NCBI GenBank assembly: GCA_905216175.1
Contig: CAJMSV010000096.1
Location: 1 to 6,318, forward strand
Reading direction: 5' to 3'
Source of the DNA: an uncultured bacterium
Lineage (GTDB): Bacteria > Actinomycetota > Coriobacteriia > Coriobacteriales > Coriobacteriaceae
Length of the DNA: 6,318 nt
A model generated the notes under the pieces. That model saw only the letters and a program-made list of their open reading frames with translations. It was not told where the DNA came from and did no database searches. Below, piece by piece: positions 5,434 to 6,318 of this stretch (the stretch's first letter is position 1; the number at the start of each line of letters is the position of its first letter). Made by a program: the position numbers and the translations under genes.

Positions 5434-6318
5434 TTACTGCTCCTTCTCAATTGCGTTTTCGACCTTGTCGCGCATCTCGGCGACCTTCATGCCAAAGATG
5501 ATCTGGATATTATTGCCGTTGCGGTTGATGCCGCTGTTGGGCACGTGGTTGATGAGGTCCTCATTGATGAGGTCCGGGTTCTTAACGTTCACGCGGAGAC
5601 GCGTAAAGCAGTTCTCGAGCTCCTCGATGTTGTCCTTGCCACCAAGACCTGCGACCAGGTCGGCAATACCTGCATCGACGCCCTCTGCGGGAGCCGCGGC
5701 AACAGCGCCCTGCTTCACCGCGACAGACGCGGCGGCCGCGCCCTCGGCAACGGACTCGGCAAGCTCGGACTCTTCCTCGCGACCAGGCGTGTGGAGGTTG
5801 AGCTTCTTGATAAGGAAGGTGAAGAGGAAGAAGTACAGAGCGGCGTTGACGACTCCAAGCACCAGCATAACCGGCCAGTTGGTCTTATCGACACCGAGGA
5901 CCAGGTTGGAAACCACGATGTTGATGATGCCGCCTGCAGTCGAAGCGGGCACGGAGAGGACCTTGAGCAGGACCAGGAAGATGCCGGAAAGAACCGAGTG
6001 AACGACAAAGAGCACGGGAGCGGCAAAGACAAAGAGGAAGTCCATGGGCTCGGTCACGCAGGAGAGCACGGCGGTGATGATCAGCGGGATAATAACGGCC
6101 TTGGTCTTATCCTTGTTCCCCTTGTAAGCGGTGACGATAAAGGCGAGACCGATACCGATGTAGGGCCACAGGTTGTTGAAGGTGTAGCTGTTGATATACG
6201 TACTATCGGAGAAGGGCTGACCCGTCATTGCCATCTCGGCAACACGGATGGGATAGGCGCCGGCAATAACCTGATCACCCAGCGTCAGGGTGCCACCAAC
6301 ATCGGAGAACTGGAACGG
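5434..6318 (-). CDS. glvC: PTS alpha-glucoside transporter subunit IICB (N-terminal part missing)
   Basis: The frame is open to the right edge, giving 294 C-terminal residues of a protein that is normally about 500-550 long. The first half is the IIC membrane domain: hydrophobic segments lie at visible residues of about 50-66, 74-90, 94-122, 128-142 and 148-172, and TEPMDF (89-94) matches the conserved TEP-[IM]-[ED]-F element of glucose-family IIC domains. An Ala/Glu-rich linker (about 178-216) follows, then a IIB domain with LGGKDNIEELENCFTRLR; the Cys at about residue 237 is the phosphorylated residue. It imports and phosphorylates the sugar at the membrane. Linkage to the CDMP-type hydrolase points to maltose or another alpha-glucoside. 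No IIA domain follows IIB, so phosphate must come from a IIA encoded elsewhere, as for GlvC. An internal ATG at 6234 is not the true start. Confidence 0.92.
   Translation of the reverse strand, partial: PFQFSDVGGTLTLGDQVIAGAYPIRVAEMAMTGQPFSDSTYINSYTFNNLWPYIGIGLAFIVTAYKGNKDKTKAVIIPLIITAVLSCVTEPMDFLFVFAAPVLFVVHSVLSGIFLVLLKVLSVPASTAGGIINIVVSNLVLGVDKTNWPVMLVLGVVNAALYFFLFTFLIKKLNLHTPGREEESELAESVAEGAAAASVAVKQGAVAAAPAEGVDAGIADLVAGLGGKDNIEELENCFTRLRVNVKNPDLINEDLINHVPNSGINRNGNNIQIIFGMKVAEMRDKVENAIEKEQ

Overview
The window reads as part of a GC-rich anaerobic gut actinobacterium, most likely Collinsella or a close Coriobacteriia relative. That placement is an inference from high GC in the genes, an M3-type [FeFe] hydrogenase and a phosphotransferase sugar system; no rRNA or other marker gene is present. 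Every gene I can support lies on the minus strand, so transcription runs from high to low coordinates.

Right part (about 4048-6318): the 3' part of an alpha-glucoside phosphotransferase permease (IIC then IIB domain; its start lies beyond the window), followed after 3 nt by a GH4 6-phospho-alpha-glucosidase with the CDMP signature. Together they import and phosphorylate a maltose-like disaccharide and split it in the cytoplasm. The unit ends at a perfect 16-bp hairpin at 3978-4015.

Middle (3792-4047, 256 bp): this terminator hairpin, a plausible promoter and three smaller inverted repeats in the leader of the next operon.

Left part (1-3791): a hydrogenase operon. First comes a flavin/iron-sulfur electron-transfer gene (NuoF C-terminal 4Fe-4S domain, Fer4_20 domain, GltD-like FAD/NAD(P) oxidoreductase). 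It is interrupted by one in-frame TAG at 3285-3287, although both halves are otherwise intact and in the same frame. It overlaps the start of a complete [FeFe] hydrogenase gene with all H-cluster motifs. Two nt after the hydrogenase stop, a Tat-signal lipoprotein gene begins and runs off the left edge. The GltD-like protein would pass electrons between NAD(P)H and the hydrogenase.

The most notable observation is the single TAG splitting the hydrogenase partner inside its iron-sulfur domain. It could be a fresh nonsense mutation, a sequence error or a readthrough event. I see no clearly new biological system, and no tRNA, rRNA, CRISPR array, insertion sequence or phage gene.
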